This document shows, one piece after another, positions 25,264 through 34,970 of a DNA stretch of 64,000 bases. The position numbers were made by a program, and so were the translations under genes. Origin of the DNA: Qiania dongpingensis (lineage in GTDB: Bacteria > Bacillota > Clostridia > Lachnospirales > Lachnospiraceae); contig NZ_CP060634.1 in assembly GCF_014337195.1 (NCBI RefSeq), positions 2,852,001 to 2,916,000 of the forward strand. Direction: 5' to 3'. The first letter of the stretch is position 1; every line of letters starts with the position of its first letter. The notes under the pieces were generated by a model that was not told the DNA's origin, made no database searches, and saw only the letters and a program-made list of their open reading frames with translations.

Positions 25264-26790
25264 TTGGCAGAATATATTCTTCAGATGAAAGATATTGATA
25301 AAACCTTTCCCGGCGCGGCAGTCCTTGACCATGTATGCCTTGATGTCAGACAGGGGGAGATCATGGGACTGATCGGAGAGAACGGCGCGGGGAAGTCCAC
25401 GCTTTTGAAAATACTGACCGGGTTATACACCCGTACCTCCGGTACAATCCTATTTAAAGGCCGGGAGGTCGCGTATGCGTCCATTGAAGAATCTGCCGAT
25501 GATGGGATTGCTTTTATGCACCAGGAGCTGAATATCTTTCCAAACATGACGGTGACCGAGAATATCTTTCTGAACAGGAAGGACTATGTCGGAAAATTTG
25601 GGATGATTCAGAAAAAGAGGATGGAGGAAGACGCCCGCAGGGTGCTGGAGACGCTGGGGGTGGAAATCGATGTAAACCGCATGGGCAGTGAACTCAGTAT
25701 TCATGAACAGCAGATGGTCGAGATTGCGAAAGCGATGTCCATGAACGCGGAGCTGATCATCATGGATGAGCCGACTGCCGCACTCCCGGAAAATGAAGTG
25801 GAGATTTTCTTTCAGTTCATCCGAAAACTGAACAGCCGGGGGATCACGATTATCTATGTATCCCACAAGATGGTCGAGATAGAGGCCATCTGTGATCGGG
25901 TGACCATTTTACGGAACGGGACGGTGGTCGATGTTGTAAATGTGGGAGAGACCACGGTGGAGCAGATGGTGAATAAAATGGTCGGACGGCAGTTGGATGA
26001 GTATTACGTACATACGCCGACAAAAAATGACGGTGTTCTGCTCCGGGTTTCAGATTTTAACGGTGAGAATTTTGAACAGGTGAGCTTCGAGCTGATGAAA
26101 TCGGAGGTTCTGGGGATATACGGGCTTGCCGGGTCCGGTACTCTGGAGCTTGCCGAGACCCTGTTCGGATACCGGAAGCCGACGGGAGGCAGAGTCACAT
26201 TAAACGGGCAGGCGATAAAAAAGACGGATATTCCCAATATGGTGAAGAACGGGATCGCCTATGTCCCGCTAAATCGAAAAAAGGATGGATTTGTACGGGA
26301 CATGTCCGTGTTTGAAAACATTTCCATGGCAGGATGCGGAAGCTGCAGAAAGGGAATTTTTGTGGACTGGGCAAAGAACAGAGAGATCTGTGATAAATAT
26401 ATGGAGGCCTTGTCCATAAAAGCGGTCAGCCGGGACACTCATGTCAACCTTTTATCCGGAGGAAATCAGCAGAAGGTAGTCCTGTCCAAATGGCTGTCCA
26501 TCCATCCTAAGGTCTTGATCTTGAATGAACCAACGAGAGGGGTAGATGTGGGCGCAAAGGCGGAGATCTACAATCTGATCGACCGGCTGGTAAAGACAGA
26601 GGAGCTGGGGATTCTCCTGATCTCTTCGGAGGCGCCGGAGGTCCTCGGCATGACGGACAGAGTGATGATCATGCATAAAGGCCGCATCTGTGCGACTTTA
26701 AAGACAGAAGGATTGCAGCAGGAACGGCTTTTGAAGCTTGCGTCCGGCGGAAAGGAGGAGCAGAGTGAAGAGCGGCAGGAGATCACATGA
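25264..26790 (+). CDS. Sugar ABC transporter ATP-binding protein (RbsA/MglA type, two ATPase domains)
   Basis: A duplicated ATPase of about 508 residues that energises uptake of a monosaccharide-like substrate. The first domain has GENGAGKST, LSIHEQQMVEIAKA in place of the usual signature, and IIMDEPTAAL. The second has the degenerate GIYGLAGSGT, then LLSGGNQQKVVLSKWL and LILNEPTRGVDVG, as is normal for this family. A TTG start (behind GGGGGAAGGA) gives the family N-terminus MAEYILQMKDI. The alternative ATG at 25219 overlaps the preceding gene and adds an atypical basic stretch. Confidence 0.93.
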   Translation: MAEYILQMKDIDKTFPGAAVLDHVCLDVRQGEIMGLIGENGAGKSTLLKILTGLYTRTSGTILFKGREVAYASIEESADDGIAFMHQELNIFPNMTVTENIFLNRKDYVGKFGMIQKKRMEEDARRVLETLGVEIDVNRMGSELSIHEQQMVEIAKAMSMNAELIIMDEPTAALPENEVEIFFQFIRKLNSRGITIIYVSHKMVEIEAICDRVTILRNGTVVDVVNVGETTVEQMVNKMVGRQLDEYYVHTPTKNDGVLLRVSDFNGENFEQVSFELMKSEVLGIYGLAGSGTLELAETLFGYRKPTGGRVTLNGQAIKKTDIPNMVKNGIAYVPLNRKKDGFVRDMSVFENISMAGCGSCRKGIFVDWAKNREICDKYMEALSIKAVSRDTHVNLLSGGNQQKVVLSKWLSIHPKVLILNEPTRGVDVGAKAEIYNLIDRLVKTEELGILLISSEAPEVLGMTDRVMIMHKGRICATLKTEGLQQERLLKLASGGKEEQSEERQEIT

Positions 26791-27733
26791 ATGGGCGCCG
26801 TTGCTGTCCATGGTATTATTGTTCCTTTTATTTACCCTGATCACTCCCAGATTCGCAGGTCTTGGAAACATTAAAATGATCAGCAAACAGGTTGCGATCA
26901 ACGGGATATTGGGGGTTTCTCTGTTCCTGATCGTGCTGACCGGAGGGATTGACATTTCAATCGGTTCCACGCTGTCGTTATTATGTGTGCTGACCGGATT
27001 TCTGGAATCCAAGAAGATGCCATTTGCTATTGTCTTTCTTTTGGTACTCATCTGCGGAGCCGCGGTGGGGTATCTGAAAGGAGTTTTGGTCACCAAGATA
27101 AAGCTGCCGGACCTGATCGTGACTTTGGCGGCAAAAAACCTGATTCGCGGAATTGCGCTGATGTTCAGTGTACAGGCTTATATCATCACTTCGCCGGCGA
27201 TGCTTTCCTTGGGCTCCGGACAGCTGGCAGGCGTGATACCGGTTCCCTTTCTCTGCTTCTTAGGCGTGGCGGCGATTACAGCAGTTATCCTTGGCAAAAC
27301 GCGGTTCGGAAGAAGAATCTATGCGGTAGGGGGAAACAGTGAGGCAGCCGTCCAGGCGGGAATCGACGTGGGCAGGACAAAGAGGAGCGTGTATGCTTTT
27401 TCCGGTATTCTGATTGGCGTGGCGGCAATCCTCTATTCGAGTATTTATCAGAATATTCTGGCGTCTAAAATCGGCAGCGATACCGTGAATACCCTGCTGG
27501 CGGTAGTGCTTCTGGGCGGGGCCAGTATGAGCGGAGGACGGGGCAGAGTCCTGGGAATCGTATTTGGAGCCCTGACCATGGCAGTCCTCAACAACGGTAT
27601 GATCCTGGCTCGTTCCACAGATTACTGGGTGACGGCGCTCACCGGAATTCTGATCCTCTTATCCATGCTCGTGCAGTTTCTGCAGAGCTCCGCAATTTTC
27701 CGGAAAAGGCTTGGAGGTGAAAAGGACAAATGA
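26765..27733 (+). CDS. Sugar ABC transporter permease 1 (RbsC type)
   Basis: A permease of about 322 residues with 8-10 membrane helices and the family signatures VLTGGIDISIGSTLSL and LGGASMSGGRGRVLG. The best start is GTG at 26765, directly behind AAAGGAGG, so the gene overlaps the end of the ATPase gene by 26 bp. It overlaps the second permease by 4 bp. Two different permeases imply a heterodimeric membrane channel, as in the LsrC/LsrD type, rather than the homodimer of ribose transporters. Confidence 0.92.
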   Translation: MKSGRRSHEWAPLLSMVLLFLLFTLITPRFAGLGNIKMISKQVAINGILGVSLFLIVLTGGIDISIGSTLSLLCVLTGFLESKKMPFAIVFLLVLICGAAVGYLKGVLVTKIKLPDLIVTLAAKNLIRGIALMFSVQAYIITSPAMLSLGSGQLAGVIPVPFLCFLGVAAITAVILGKTRFGRRIYAVGGNSEAAVQAGIDVGRTKRSVYAFSGILIGVAAILYSSIYQNILASKIGSDTVNTLLAVVLLGGASMSGGRGRVLGIVFGALTMAVLNNGMILARSTDYWVTALTGILILLSMLVQFLQSSAIFRKRLGGEKDK

Positions 27734-28704
27734 AGGTGAAGATCAAAAAAGCTTTTTCCAACTATAATCTCAGGAGATATATGATTCTGATCGGCATCCT
27801 GGTTCTTATGCTGATTGGGTTTTCCCTGGAATCAAAGGTCTATGTCACGTCGGCCAATTTTACGAACATCGCGGCGAAGTTTGCAGAAATAGGCCTGATC
27901 GCGGCATCCATGTCCCTGGTCATGCTGACCGGAGATATTGATCTGTCGGTGGGATCCGTCATGTGCTTTTCGGCCTTTTTAGCCGGGACGCTGATGCAGA
28001 GATATGTACCTGTTCCGCTGGCGGTCCTCATCTCTCTGGCTGTGGCTGCGGCCATCGGTTTTCTGAACGGCTTTATGATCGCCGTGATGAAGATGCAGCC
28101 GGTGATCGTGACACTGGGTACTATGACTGCGTTCCGCGGTCTCTGCTATGTGTTTAAGCAGGGAGGGCCGATGCGGGGGCTTCCCGACGAATCTTTTTTC
28201 CGCTTTGGAAATGGAACGCTGTTCGGCGTCATCCCCTATTCCTTTCTCCTGGTGATAACGGTGTTTGTGATTCTTTCCGCTGCCATGAAGAAGACGCGGT
28301 TCGGGATGGATATCCGGGCGATCGGGAACAATGCGAGCGCGGCGGCTTTTTCCGGGATCAAGGTAAGAAAATATAAGATTGGGTTATTCACGTTCAACGG
28401 TTTTATTTCAGGTCTGGCAGGGATTGTCATCCTCTCCAGAATGCAGGGGATTGAGGCGGCTTTGGGAGACGGATATGAATTTGAGGCGATCACCATGTGT
28501 CTGCTGGGAGGCATCAGCATAAACGGAGGAAAAGGCACCATGCTCGGTTCCTTCATTGGGATCATTGTGATCGGGTATCTGAAAAGCGGCATGAATATTT
28601 CCCATATCAGCGCCTACTATCAGTCGGCAATCCTGGGAGCGATCATCCTGCTGTCGGTCATTGCCGGCAATCTGGAGCCGGTGCGGAAAAAAAAGAAAAA
28701 GTGA
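27730..28704 (+). CDS. Sugar ABC transporter permease 2 (RbsC type)
   Basis: A 324-residue permease related to, but clearly different from, the preceding one. The same signatures appear as VMLTGDIDLSVGSVMC and LLGGISINGGKGTMLGS. The ATGA overlap with permease 1 shows translational coupling. It ends in a lysine-rich cytoplasmic tail (RKKKKK). Confidence 0.92.
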   Translation: MKVKIKKAFSNYNLRRYMILIGILVLMLIGFSLESKVYVTSANFTNIAAKFAEIGLIAASMSLVMLTGDIDLSVGSVMCFSAFLAGTLMQRYVPVPLAVLISLAVAAAIGFLNGFMIAVMKMQPVIVTLGTMTAFRGLCYVFKQGGPMRGLPDESFFRFGNGTLFGVIPYSFLLVITVFVILSAAMKKTRFGMDIRAIGNNASAAAFSGIKVRKYKIGLFTFNGFISGLAGIVILSRMQGIEAALGDGYEFEAITMCLLGGISINGGKGTMLGSFIGIIVIGYLKSGMNISHISAYYQSAILGAIILLSVIAGNLEPVRKKKKK

Positions 28705-28749
28705 CGGTATCATTATCCCATGAGGGAATCAAAAATAAGGAGGGTTTTT

Positions 28750-29868
28750 ATGAAAAGGAAACGTATGGTATCTTTAGGATTGGCAGTCATGCTGGCAGTA
28801 TGTATGATCATTTCACTGGCCGGATGCGGGAAAAAGGAAGATACCTCCGCCACAGCGGAGACTTCCGGCACAGAGGCGAAAGAAAGTACGGACAGCGGCA
28901 AGGAGACAAAGAAGGGGACGGAAACATCTGCGGACAAGGGGGAGAAGAAGACCATCTATTTCATGCCGAAGGAGGTAGCGGGAGCCTGGAACGTGTATTC
29001 CTGCACCGGTGCGGAGGAAGCCGGTGAGAAGCTGGGAATCGATGTGATCATCAGCGGTCCGGCAAATGCGGACCCCACGGAACAGATCAACATGCTGGAG
29101 GACGCGATCGTCGCGAAGCCGGACGCGATCGTGATCGCCACAAATGACGCGGCCGGCTGCAAGGCTTCCATCGACAAAGCAGTATCACAGGGAATCCTGG
29201 TCCTGACCTATGATTCCGACTGTGCGGACAGCGAACGTACCTTCTATGTGAATTCAGCCAGTGATTATGAGTGCGGCCGCATGTTTGTAAAGGATGTAGC
29301 CGAAGCAGTGGGGAAGGATGCCAAGGTCGCGGTGATGGGCGGCGGCATCAGCGCCGGAAACCAGCAGGAACGACTCGCCGGCGTACAGGATGAGATGGCG
29401 GAAAATTATCCGGATATGGAGCTCGTTTCCACGACCTGGTCGGACGATGATACTGAGGTGGCGCTGCAAAATGCCGAGAATCTGATCATGGCGAATCCGG
29501 ATCTCCAGGCCATCATCGGCATTTCCGGATACGAACCTCATTCAGCAGCGGCCGCGGTGGAAGAAGCAGTGGAGCAGGGAAATCTTGAAAAAGGCTCCAT
29601 CTTCATAACAGGCCTGACGCTTCCAGATGTCATCCGGCCCTATATCGAGGACGGTACGGTCCAGAGTGCTTATGTGACGGAGCCGGCCTATCTGGCCTAT
29701 ACTTCCGTCTATGCCGCTTATGAGATGCTGGAAGGAAAGGAATTTTCAGACGGCGATACCTTTAAGGTGGAAGGCCTCGAGGATGTTGAGGCGACGGTAA
29801 CAGGGGAATACATATACTTTGGGCTCATCTCTCTGGATAAGAGCAATATCGGCGATTACAGCTGGTAA
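28750..29868 (+). CDS. Sugar-binding lipoprotein of the ABC transporter
   Basis: A 372-residue surface lipoprotein. The signal peptide ends in the lipobox LAGC (Cys26), followed by a Ser/Thr/Glu/Lys-rich linker to about residue 60, then a type 1 periplasmic-binding fold (IYFMPKEVAGAWNVYSCTGA, PDAIVIATNDAAGCKASI). The arrangement resembles the autoinducer-2 and rhamnose-type binding proteins (LsrB/RhaS group) more than ribose RbsB, in line with two separate permeases. The start at 28750 follows AAGGAGGG. Ligand unknown. Confidence 0.9.
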   Translation: MKRKRMVSLGLAVMLAVCMIISLAGCGKKEDTSATAETSGTEAKESTDSGKETKKGTETSADKGEKKTIYFMPKEVAGAWNVYSCTGAEEAGEKLGIDVIISGPANADPTEQINMLEDAIVAKPDAIVIATNDAAGCKASIDKAVSQGILVLTYDSDCADSERTFYVNSASDYECGRMFVKDVAEAVGKDAKVAVMGGGISAGNQQERLAGVQDEMAENYPDMELVSTTWSDDDTEVALQNAENLIMANPDLQAIIGISGYEPHSAAAAVEEAVEQGNLEKGSIFITGLTLPDVIRPYIEDGTVQSAYVTEPAYLAYTSVYAAYEMLEGKEFSDGDTFKVEGLEDVEATVTGEYIYFGLISLDKSNIGDYSW

Positions 29869-29885
29869 GAAATTAGGGAGGAAGC

Positions 29886-31373
29886 ATGGACTTTATCGGT
29901 ATTGACGTGGGGACATCCGGCTGCAAGGCGTCGGTGATTTCTGAAACGGGCACTGTCCTTAAAAGCGCCCGGCGTGAATATAAGCTGTCCGGAGGACAGA
30001 GTGGATTTGCCGTCCTGAGCCTTACCGCCGTATGGAACAGCGTGAAAGCCGTATTGAAGGAACTCGCACCGGCCGCGGCCGGTGTGAGGGCTGCCATGAT
30101 GTCGTCCCTTGGCGAGACGCTCGCGCTGATCGATAAGAACGGGCAGCTGCTTTTGGATGACGGCATAACCTACATGGACAGGAGGAACACAGAGGTGTGG
30201 AACCGGCTTAAGCACCGGATTCCGCGGGAGGAGCTTTACCTTATTACAGGAAAGACGGAGCCGCAGATTGCCGCGGTCAATCAATATACATACTGGAAGG
30301 AAACAAGGCCGGATATTTTTGAAAAAGCAGACAGGATCTTTTTTGTAGACAGTTACATCGCGTATTTGCTGTGTGGAGAGGCCATGATCGATTATTCAGC
30401 CGCCTCCAACACAATGTGTTTTGACATCAGCAGCTTTCAATGGTCCGGCAGCATAGCGAAACGGTATGATATGGACCTGCGGCTTTTTCCACAGATTGGC
30501 AGGGCGGGGACCCGTTTGGGAACGATAAGAAAAAAATGCAGTGAAGAGCTTGGACTGCCTGTGGATATGGAGATCCTGGCAGGCTGCCATGACCAGATCA
30601 GCGCTGCAGTCGGGGGAGGGGCAGTCAGGCCGGGAGATGCTGTTCTGGGGGAAGGCTCCACGGAAGCGCTCAATCTGCTGACTGACAGAAAAGGCGCGGA
30701 GAGAATCAGACAGGCGCGCCTGCAAATGGAGCCATTTGTAAAAAAGGGGATGTACGTTTCATTGCTCAGCCGTCTGATGCATGGGAACTGCCTGAAGTGG
30801 TTTATCCGGAATTTTGCGGCAGCCCTCAGTGACAAATGTGAAAAAGAAGGGAGGAGTGTATACGACGATTTGAATCAGAACTGTTCAGGCATTTCCGGAG
30901 GCGTTGTGTTCCTGCCGTATTTATCCAGCACTTGTTTTGCGGATATCGGACAGTCCATGGGTTCCTTCATCGGGATGGACGCCGGAGCCACTGTATATCA
31001 TCTGTACCGCGGGATGCTGGAAGGACTCTGCTGTGAATCGGCGGAAATGTTTCAGCTGCTTAAGGACTATGGGATACCGGTGGACGGTGTCACGGCGGTC
31101 GGGGGTGTCTCCAGGTCGGCTGTATATATGCAGATGAAGGCCGATATTACCAGAAAGGAAATTGAAGTCCTGAAACACGAGGAAGCGGGTGCCCGTGGTC
31201 TGGCGATGCTCTGCGCCGTGGAATTCGGCTGCTATTCCGGCTTAGAGGAGGCCGGCCGGCGGTTCCGGGAAACCATGTGCCGCTATGTGCCGAAGCAGGA
31301 CAGTTCTGGGATACTGGAGCGGCACCGGCGGCTCAGCAAAGCGGTCAGGGCTGTTTACTCAGGACTGCAGTGA
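29886..31373 (+). CDS. FGGY-family carbohydrate kinase
   Basis: A 495-residue cytoplasmic sugar kinase (xylulokinase/rhamnulokinase/LsrK superfamily). The N-terminal phosphate loop is IGIDVGTSGCKA, the catalytic aspartate lies in GCHDQISAAVGGG, and the C-terminal ATP-site segment is TAVGGVSRSAVYMQM. It would phosphorylate the ketose made by the isomerase-like protein before aldol cleavage. GGGAGGAAGC precedes the ATG, 17 bp after the binding-protein gene. FGGY substrate cannot be read from the motifs. Confidence 0.9.
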   Translation: MDFIGIDVGTSGCKASVISETGTVLKSARREYKLSGGQSGFAVLSLTAVWNSVKAVLKELAPAAAGVRAAMMSSLGETLALIDKNGQLLLDDGITYMDRRNTEVWNRLKHRIPREELYLITGKTEPQIAAVNQYTYWKETRPDIFEKADRIFFVDSYIAYLLCGEAMIDYSAASNTMCFDISSFQWSGSIAKRYDMDLRLFPQIGRAGTRLGTIRKKCSEELGLPVDMEILAGCHDQISAAVGGGAVRPGDAVLGEGSTEALNLLTDRKGAERIRQARLQMEPFVKKGMYVSLLSRLMHGNCLKWFIRNFAAALSDKCEKEGRSVYDDLNQNCSGISGGVVFLPYLSSTCFADIGQSMGSFIGMDAGATVYHLYRGMLEGLCCESAEMFQLLKDYGIPVDGVTAVGGVSRSAVYMQMKADITRKEIEVLKHEEAGARGLAMLCAVEFGCYSGLEEAGRRFRETMCRYVPKQDSSGILERHRRLSKAVRAVYSGLQ

Positions 31374-31416
31374 TAACAGAACCAACATCATGACTAATTT
31401 ACCAGGGGGTACAAAT

Positions 31417-32274
31417 ATGCTTGTAAACATGAAAGAAATACTGAGGGAAGCGCGGAGGAATAAGATGGCGGTCGCGGCGATCAACACGCCGGGCTTTGAT
31501 ATTGTCCGTGCTGCCGTGGATGCGGCGGAGGAATTGCAGACACCGGTCATTCTGGACCATGCCAGCGCTCATGAAACGGACATCGCAATGGAAGTGATCG
31601 GGCCGTATATGGTGGAATGTGCAAAAAACGCATCGGTTCCGGTAGCGGTCAATCTGGATCACGGACTGAGCCTGAATATGTGCCTGCGGGCGGTGAAATG
31701 CGGTTTTTCCTCGGTCATGTACGACGGGTCCTATCTTCCCTATGAAGAGAACATTGCCAATGTAAAGGAAATCTGCGATATGGTTCATCCGTTTGGGCTC
31801 ACGGTGGAGGCTGAGATTGGGAGAATGCCGGGATTTGGCAATCACGGGGGGATCGATCCAAAGGATAAGACAGGCTTTTACACGGATCCTGAAGTCGCGA
31901 AGGACTTTGCGGTGAGGACTGGCTGTGACGCCCTGGCGGTGTGCATCGGTACGGAGCACGGATTTTATAAAGCGGCTCCGGTCCTTGACCTGAAGCGGCT
32001 GGAGGAGATCCGGGCAGCGGTCCCGGAGGACACCGCCCTGGTGATGCACGGAAGTTCGGGAGTATCATTTGAGGATCTGCAGGCGGCGATCAGCTCCGGC
32101 ATGTCCAAGATCAATTATTATACGTATTTATCCATTCAGGTAGCCCCGGAGCTTCAGAGGATCATCGCCCAGAATCCGGAGCAGACCTACTATAATACTC
32201 TGACTGCCCGCGCATATGAAGTATTGAAACAAGGAGCCAAGGATATCATTGCCTGTATGAGAAACGGACGGTAA
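31417..32274 (+). CDS. Class II (zinc) ketose-bisphosphate aldolase
   Basis: A 285-residue metal-dependent aldolase of the fructose/tagatose-bisphosphate family. Zinc ligands are seen in NLDHGLSLN, GTEHGFYK and MHGSSGVS, with the EIG glutamate. The loop after it reads EIGRMPGFGNHGG instead of the usual EIG-x-x-GG form, which may mark a different substrate. The ATG chosen follows CAGGGGG; the longer frame overlaps the kinase gene. It should split the phosphorylated sugar to a triose phosphate. Confidence 0.9.
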   Translation: MLVNMKEILREARRNKMAVAAINTPGFDIVRAAVDAAEELQTPVILDHASAHETDIAMEVIGPYMVECAKNASVPVAVNLDHGLSLNMCLRAVKCGFSSVMYDGSYLPYEENIANVKEICDMVHPFGLTVEAEIGRMPGFGNHGGIDPKDKTGFYTDPEVAKDFAVRTGCDALAVCIGTEHGFYKAAPVLDLKRLEEIRAAVPEDTALVMHGSSGVSFEDLQAAISSGMSKINYYTYLSIQVAPELQRIIAQNPEQTYYNTLTARAYEVLKQGAKDIIACMRNGR

Positions 32275-32288
32275 GAAAGGAGTAAAAA

Positions 32289-33206
32289 ATGCCGAAGCTT
32301 ACTGATATTTTAACAAAGTTCCCTTTTGCCGACGGAAGGAAATATCCGAGGCTGATCCGCAGGGAGGAATACAGTAGTGCTCTGTATCCGCCGGACAACG
32401 CGTTTACGAGCGACAATACCTTTACGATAGTCAGCACAGATACCTTTATGCTGGGAATTTATGAGCTGGGGCCCGGCGGCGCTTTTGACCCGCTGGATAT
32501 CCATCCGGGGGATGAGTTTTATTATATTCTGCAGGGACCTATCGTGCAGCGGAGCGGAAACGGCCAGTTCGCGTATCTGGAGACCGGGGACGGACTGTTC
32601 ATGCCGCAGGAGGCATGGCACAAGGCTCATAACTTTTCGGATCAGAAGGTCCGGGTGCTTTACTTTATCACACCGAAGGCATGGGGAGAAGACATTCCGC
32701 CGGCTTATATCCCGACGGATGCGGAGACAAAGTTTTATAAAGGGCCGAATAACGACAAGCTGCCGGATATGCGAAGTGTGATCCAGAATGTCAGCAGACA
32801 GGGCTGTACCGACGATATCGGCAGCTGGCCGGTGGACGGAAAAGAAGCCAGGGCCTATCCCCAGGCGGTATATACGGTAAGGGATTGTGACAAGCTCAAC
32901 AATATCCATGGAACAAAGCACCCAATGCTGATGCGTTTCATAGGGAGCAATGATTACGGACACTTTGGAGAATTCATCCTTCCGCCCGGCGGTTATGGAC
33001 CGAGGTGCTCCGAAGAAGACTGCCACGGAGGAGATGCGGCAATCTTTTGTATAGACGGACCAATTACCATAAATCTCACGCAGATGCAGGAATCCTTCCA
33101 GCTGCGCCCTGAGGATTCCTTTTTCCTGCCGGCAGGGACTCCTTATCAGCTGGTGAATTTTGAAAGTCAGCCGGTGAAAGCTGTGTTTGCAGTCACGGCC
33201 CTTTGA
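32289..33206 (+). CDS. Bicupin protein, probable sugar isomerase/epimerase or sensor
   Basis: A 305-residue protein with two cupin barrels. The first has DIHPGDEFYYILQGP and ends with GDGLFMPQEAWHKAHNF. The second (EFILPPGGYGPRCSEEDCHGG, then RPEDSFFLPAGTPYQLVNF) keeps the fold but fewer metal-type residues. It sits 14 bp after the aldolase and closes the operon. A step on the imported sugar or its acid is likely, but the reaction is not known. GAAAGGAG precedes the ATG. Confidence 0.75.
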   Translation: MPKLTDILTKFPFADGRKYPRLIRREEYSSALYPPDNAFTSDNTFTIVSTDTFMLGIYELGPGGAFDPLDIHPGDEFYYILQGPIVQRSGNGQFAYLETGDGLFMPQEAWHKAHNFSDQKVRVLYFITPKAWGEDIPPAYIPTDAETKFYKGPNNDKLPDMRSVIQNVSRQGCTDDIGSWPVDGKEARAYPQAVYTVRDCDKLNNIHGTKHPMLMRFIGSNDYGHFGEFILPPGGYGPRCSEEDCHGGDAAIFCIDGPITINLTQMQESFQLRPEDSFFLPAGTPYQLVNFESQPVKAVFAVTAL

Positions 33207-33237
33207 CGAAACGAATGATTCTGACAGAGAGACGCAG

Positions 33238-33276
33238 AACGGGTATGCCTTAAATCATAAGGCATACCCGTTATTT
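33238..33276. terminator. Strong terminator between the sugar operon and citrate synthase
   Basis: A perfect 15-bp stem, AACGGGTATGCCTTA (33238-33252) with TAAGGCATACCCGTT (33258-33272), followed by ATTTGTCGTTATTT. It separates convergent genes. Confidence 0.88.
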
Positions 33277-33280
33277 GTCG

Positions 33281-34660
33281 TTATTTCCGGTCATCCAGGG
33301 CCACATAACTGTGATGCTGTCCCACATATTTATAAGCAGGGCGGATGATCTTGCTGGAGTTCACCAGTTCTTCGATCCGGTGCGCGCACCAGCCTGAGAT
33401 ACGGGAGATGGCAAATATGGGAGTGAAGAGTTCATTGGGAAGACCCAGCATGTTATAAACGAAGCCGCTGTAAAAGTCCACGTTGGCACAGATGGCTTTG
33501 TGCAGCTGTTTCTGCTCTGACAGGAGCTGACAGGCCAGCCGCTCCACGGTAGTGTAGAGTTTATATTCCTCCGTTCGGCCTTTTTCCTCGGAGAGCGCCT
33601 TGGCATATTTTTTTAGAATGACGGCGCGGGGATCGGATTTGGTATATACGGCATGGCCGATGCCATAAATCAGTCCGCTCCGGTCAAACGCCTCTTTGTT
33701 GATCAGCATCTGGAGATATTCACGGATTGCATCCTCGTCGGACCAGTCGGGAATATTTTTCTTCAGATCAGCGAACATATTCTGCACCTTCAGATTGGCT
33801 CCGCCGTGCTTCGGGCCTTTCAGGGAACCGAGAGAAGCTGTAACGGCTGAGTAGGTGTCGGTGCCGGTGGAGGACACGACATGGGTAGTGAAGGAAGAAT
33901 TGTTCCCGCCGCCGTGTTCGGCGTGGATGACAAGTGCCACATCCAGTACCTTTGCCTCCAGTTCCGTATATTTTCCGTCGGGACGAAGCAGCCGGAGAAT
34001 GTTCTCCGCAGTGGAGAGCTGAGGCTTGGGATTCCGTATGACCAGGCTTTCGTCCAGATGATAGTGGCGGTATGCCTGATAAGCGTATACGGAAATCAAA
34101 GGAAACTGGGCGATCAGATGGAGGGACTGCTTTAATACATTGGGGATGGAAACGTCGTCCGGATTTCTGTCGTAGGTATACAGGGTGAGGACACTTTTCT
34201 GCAGCGAGTTCATGATATCTTTGCTCGGAGCCTTCATAATGATGTCACGCACGAAGGTGTCGGGAAGGTTCCGGAAGTGGCCCATCAGCTCCAGAAACTC
34301 ATCCATCTGAGCGTGGGTGGGGAGACTGCCGAATAGGAGCAGATATGTAGTCTCCTCAAAACCGAATTTACGGTCCTGAAAGCCATTGATCAGATCTTTG
34401 ACATTGTAGCCCTGATAATAAAGGCGTCCGTTGGCCGGGATCTTCCGGCCGTTGATGACGTCAAATGCGATAACGTCGGATATTTCGGTGAGACCTGTCA
34501 GGACACCCTTGCCGTTGGAATCACGGAGACCGCGTTTTACGTCGTATTCTGTATAGAGATTCAAATCTATGTGATTGGAGTTCTTACAGTATTCCACCAA
34601 CTGATCTAAACGGGTGTCAAACTCAAAGTCTACGGGGTTGAATCTTTCATCGTCGGACAT
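33281..34660 (-). CDS. gltA: Citrate synthase
   Basis: Condenses oxaloacetate and acetyl-CoA to citrate. The 459-residue protein has the three catalytic sites: VIHAEHGGGNNSS, YGIGHAVYTKSDPRA and ANVDFYSGFVY (aspartate). The N-terminus is longer than in E. coli-type enzymes, as in other Clostridia. It stands alone; neither aconitase nor isocitrate dehydrogenase adjoins it. Its likely job is making 2-oxoglutarate for glutamate, which fits the gltBD genes in this window. AAAGGAGG precedes the start on the minus strand. Confidence 0.95.
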   Translation of the reverse strand: MSDDERFNPVDFEFDTRLDQLVEYCKNSNHIDLNLYTEYDVKRGLRDSNGKGVLTGLTEISDVIAFDVINGRKIPANGRLYYQGYNVKDLINGFQDRKFGFEETTYLLLFGSLPTHAQMDEFLELMGHFRNLPDTFVRDIIMKAPSKDIMNSLQKSVLTLYTYDRNPDDVSIPNVLKQSLHLIAQFPLISVYAYQAYRHYHLDESLVIRNPKPQLSTAENILRLLRPDGKYTELEAKVLDVALVIHAEHGGGNNSSFTTHVVSSTGTDTYSAVTASLGSLKGPKHGGANLKVQNMFADLKKNIPDWSDEDAIREYLQMLINKEAFDRSGLIYGIGHAVYTKSDPRAVILKKYAKALSEEKGRTEEYKLYTTVERLACQLLSEQKQLHKAICANVDFYSGFVYNMLGLPNELFTPIFAISRISGWCAHRIEELVNSSKIIRPAYKYVGQHHSYVALDDRK

Positions 34661-34895
34661 AGAAAAACCTCCTTTAGAATATACATTGCCTGCCTTAGAT
34701 ACCGGTCTTTAAAAGATTATAGTATACTTTAACAGCATTTTGAAAATAAGGCAATCCCTGTTCTGTTTTTTTGGCGATTTTATGTATTTTAATGGAAGAA
34801 TATTTAAAAAATTAGGTATTAATTTTATTGACTTTTTATTCCTAATTTTGTCCGGAGAATAGGAGGGAATCCAGGCGGCGGAATCTCCTTTCCCA
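34661..34895. other. AT-rich divergent intergenic region
   Basis: Between citrate synthase and homoserine dehydrogenase. It holds a likely minus-strand -10 for citrate synthase (ATTATA at 34716-34721, read TATAAT) and no gene. Nothing else is recognised. Confidence 0.45.
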
Positions 34896-34924
34896 TTGAC
34901 AAATGGCTGGAAGGTACATACAAT
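34896..34924 (+). promoter_or_regulatory. Promoter of hom
   Basis: A perfect TTGACA (34896-34901) and TACAAT (34919-34924) at 17 bp, 46 bp before the start codon. Confidence 0.8.
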
Positions 34925-34970
34925 CAGGATAGAACACTCTATGAACAAGAACACAGAAACGGAGGCGTAA

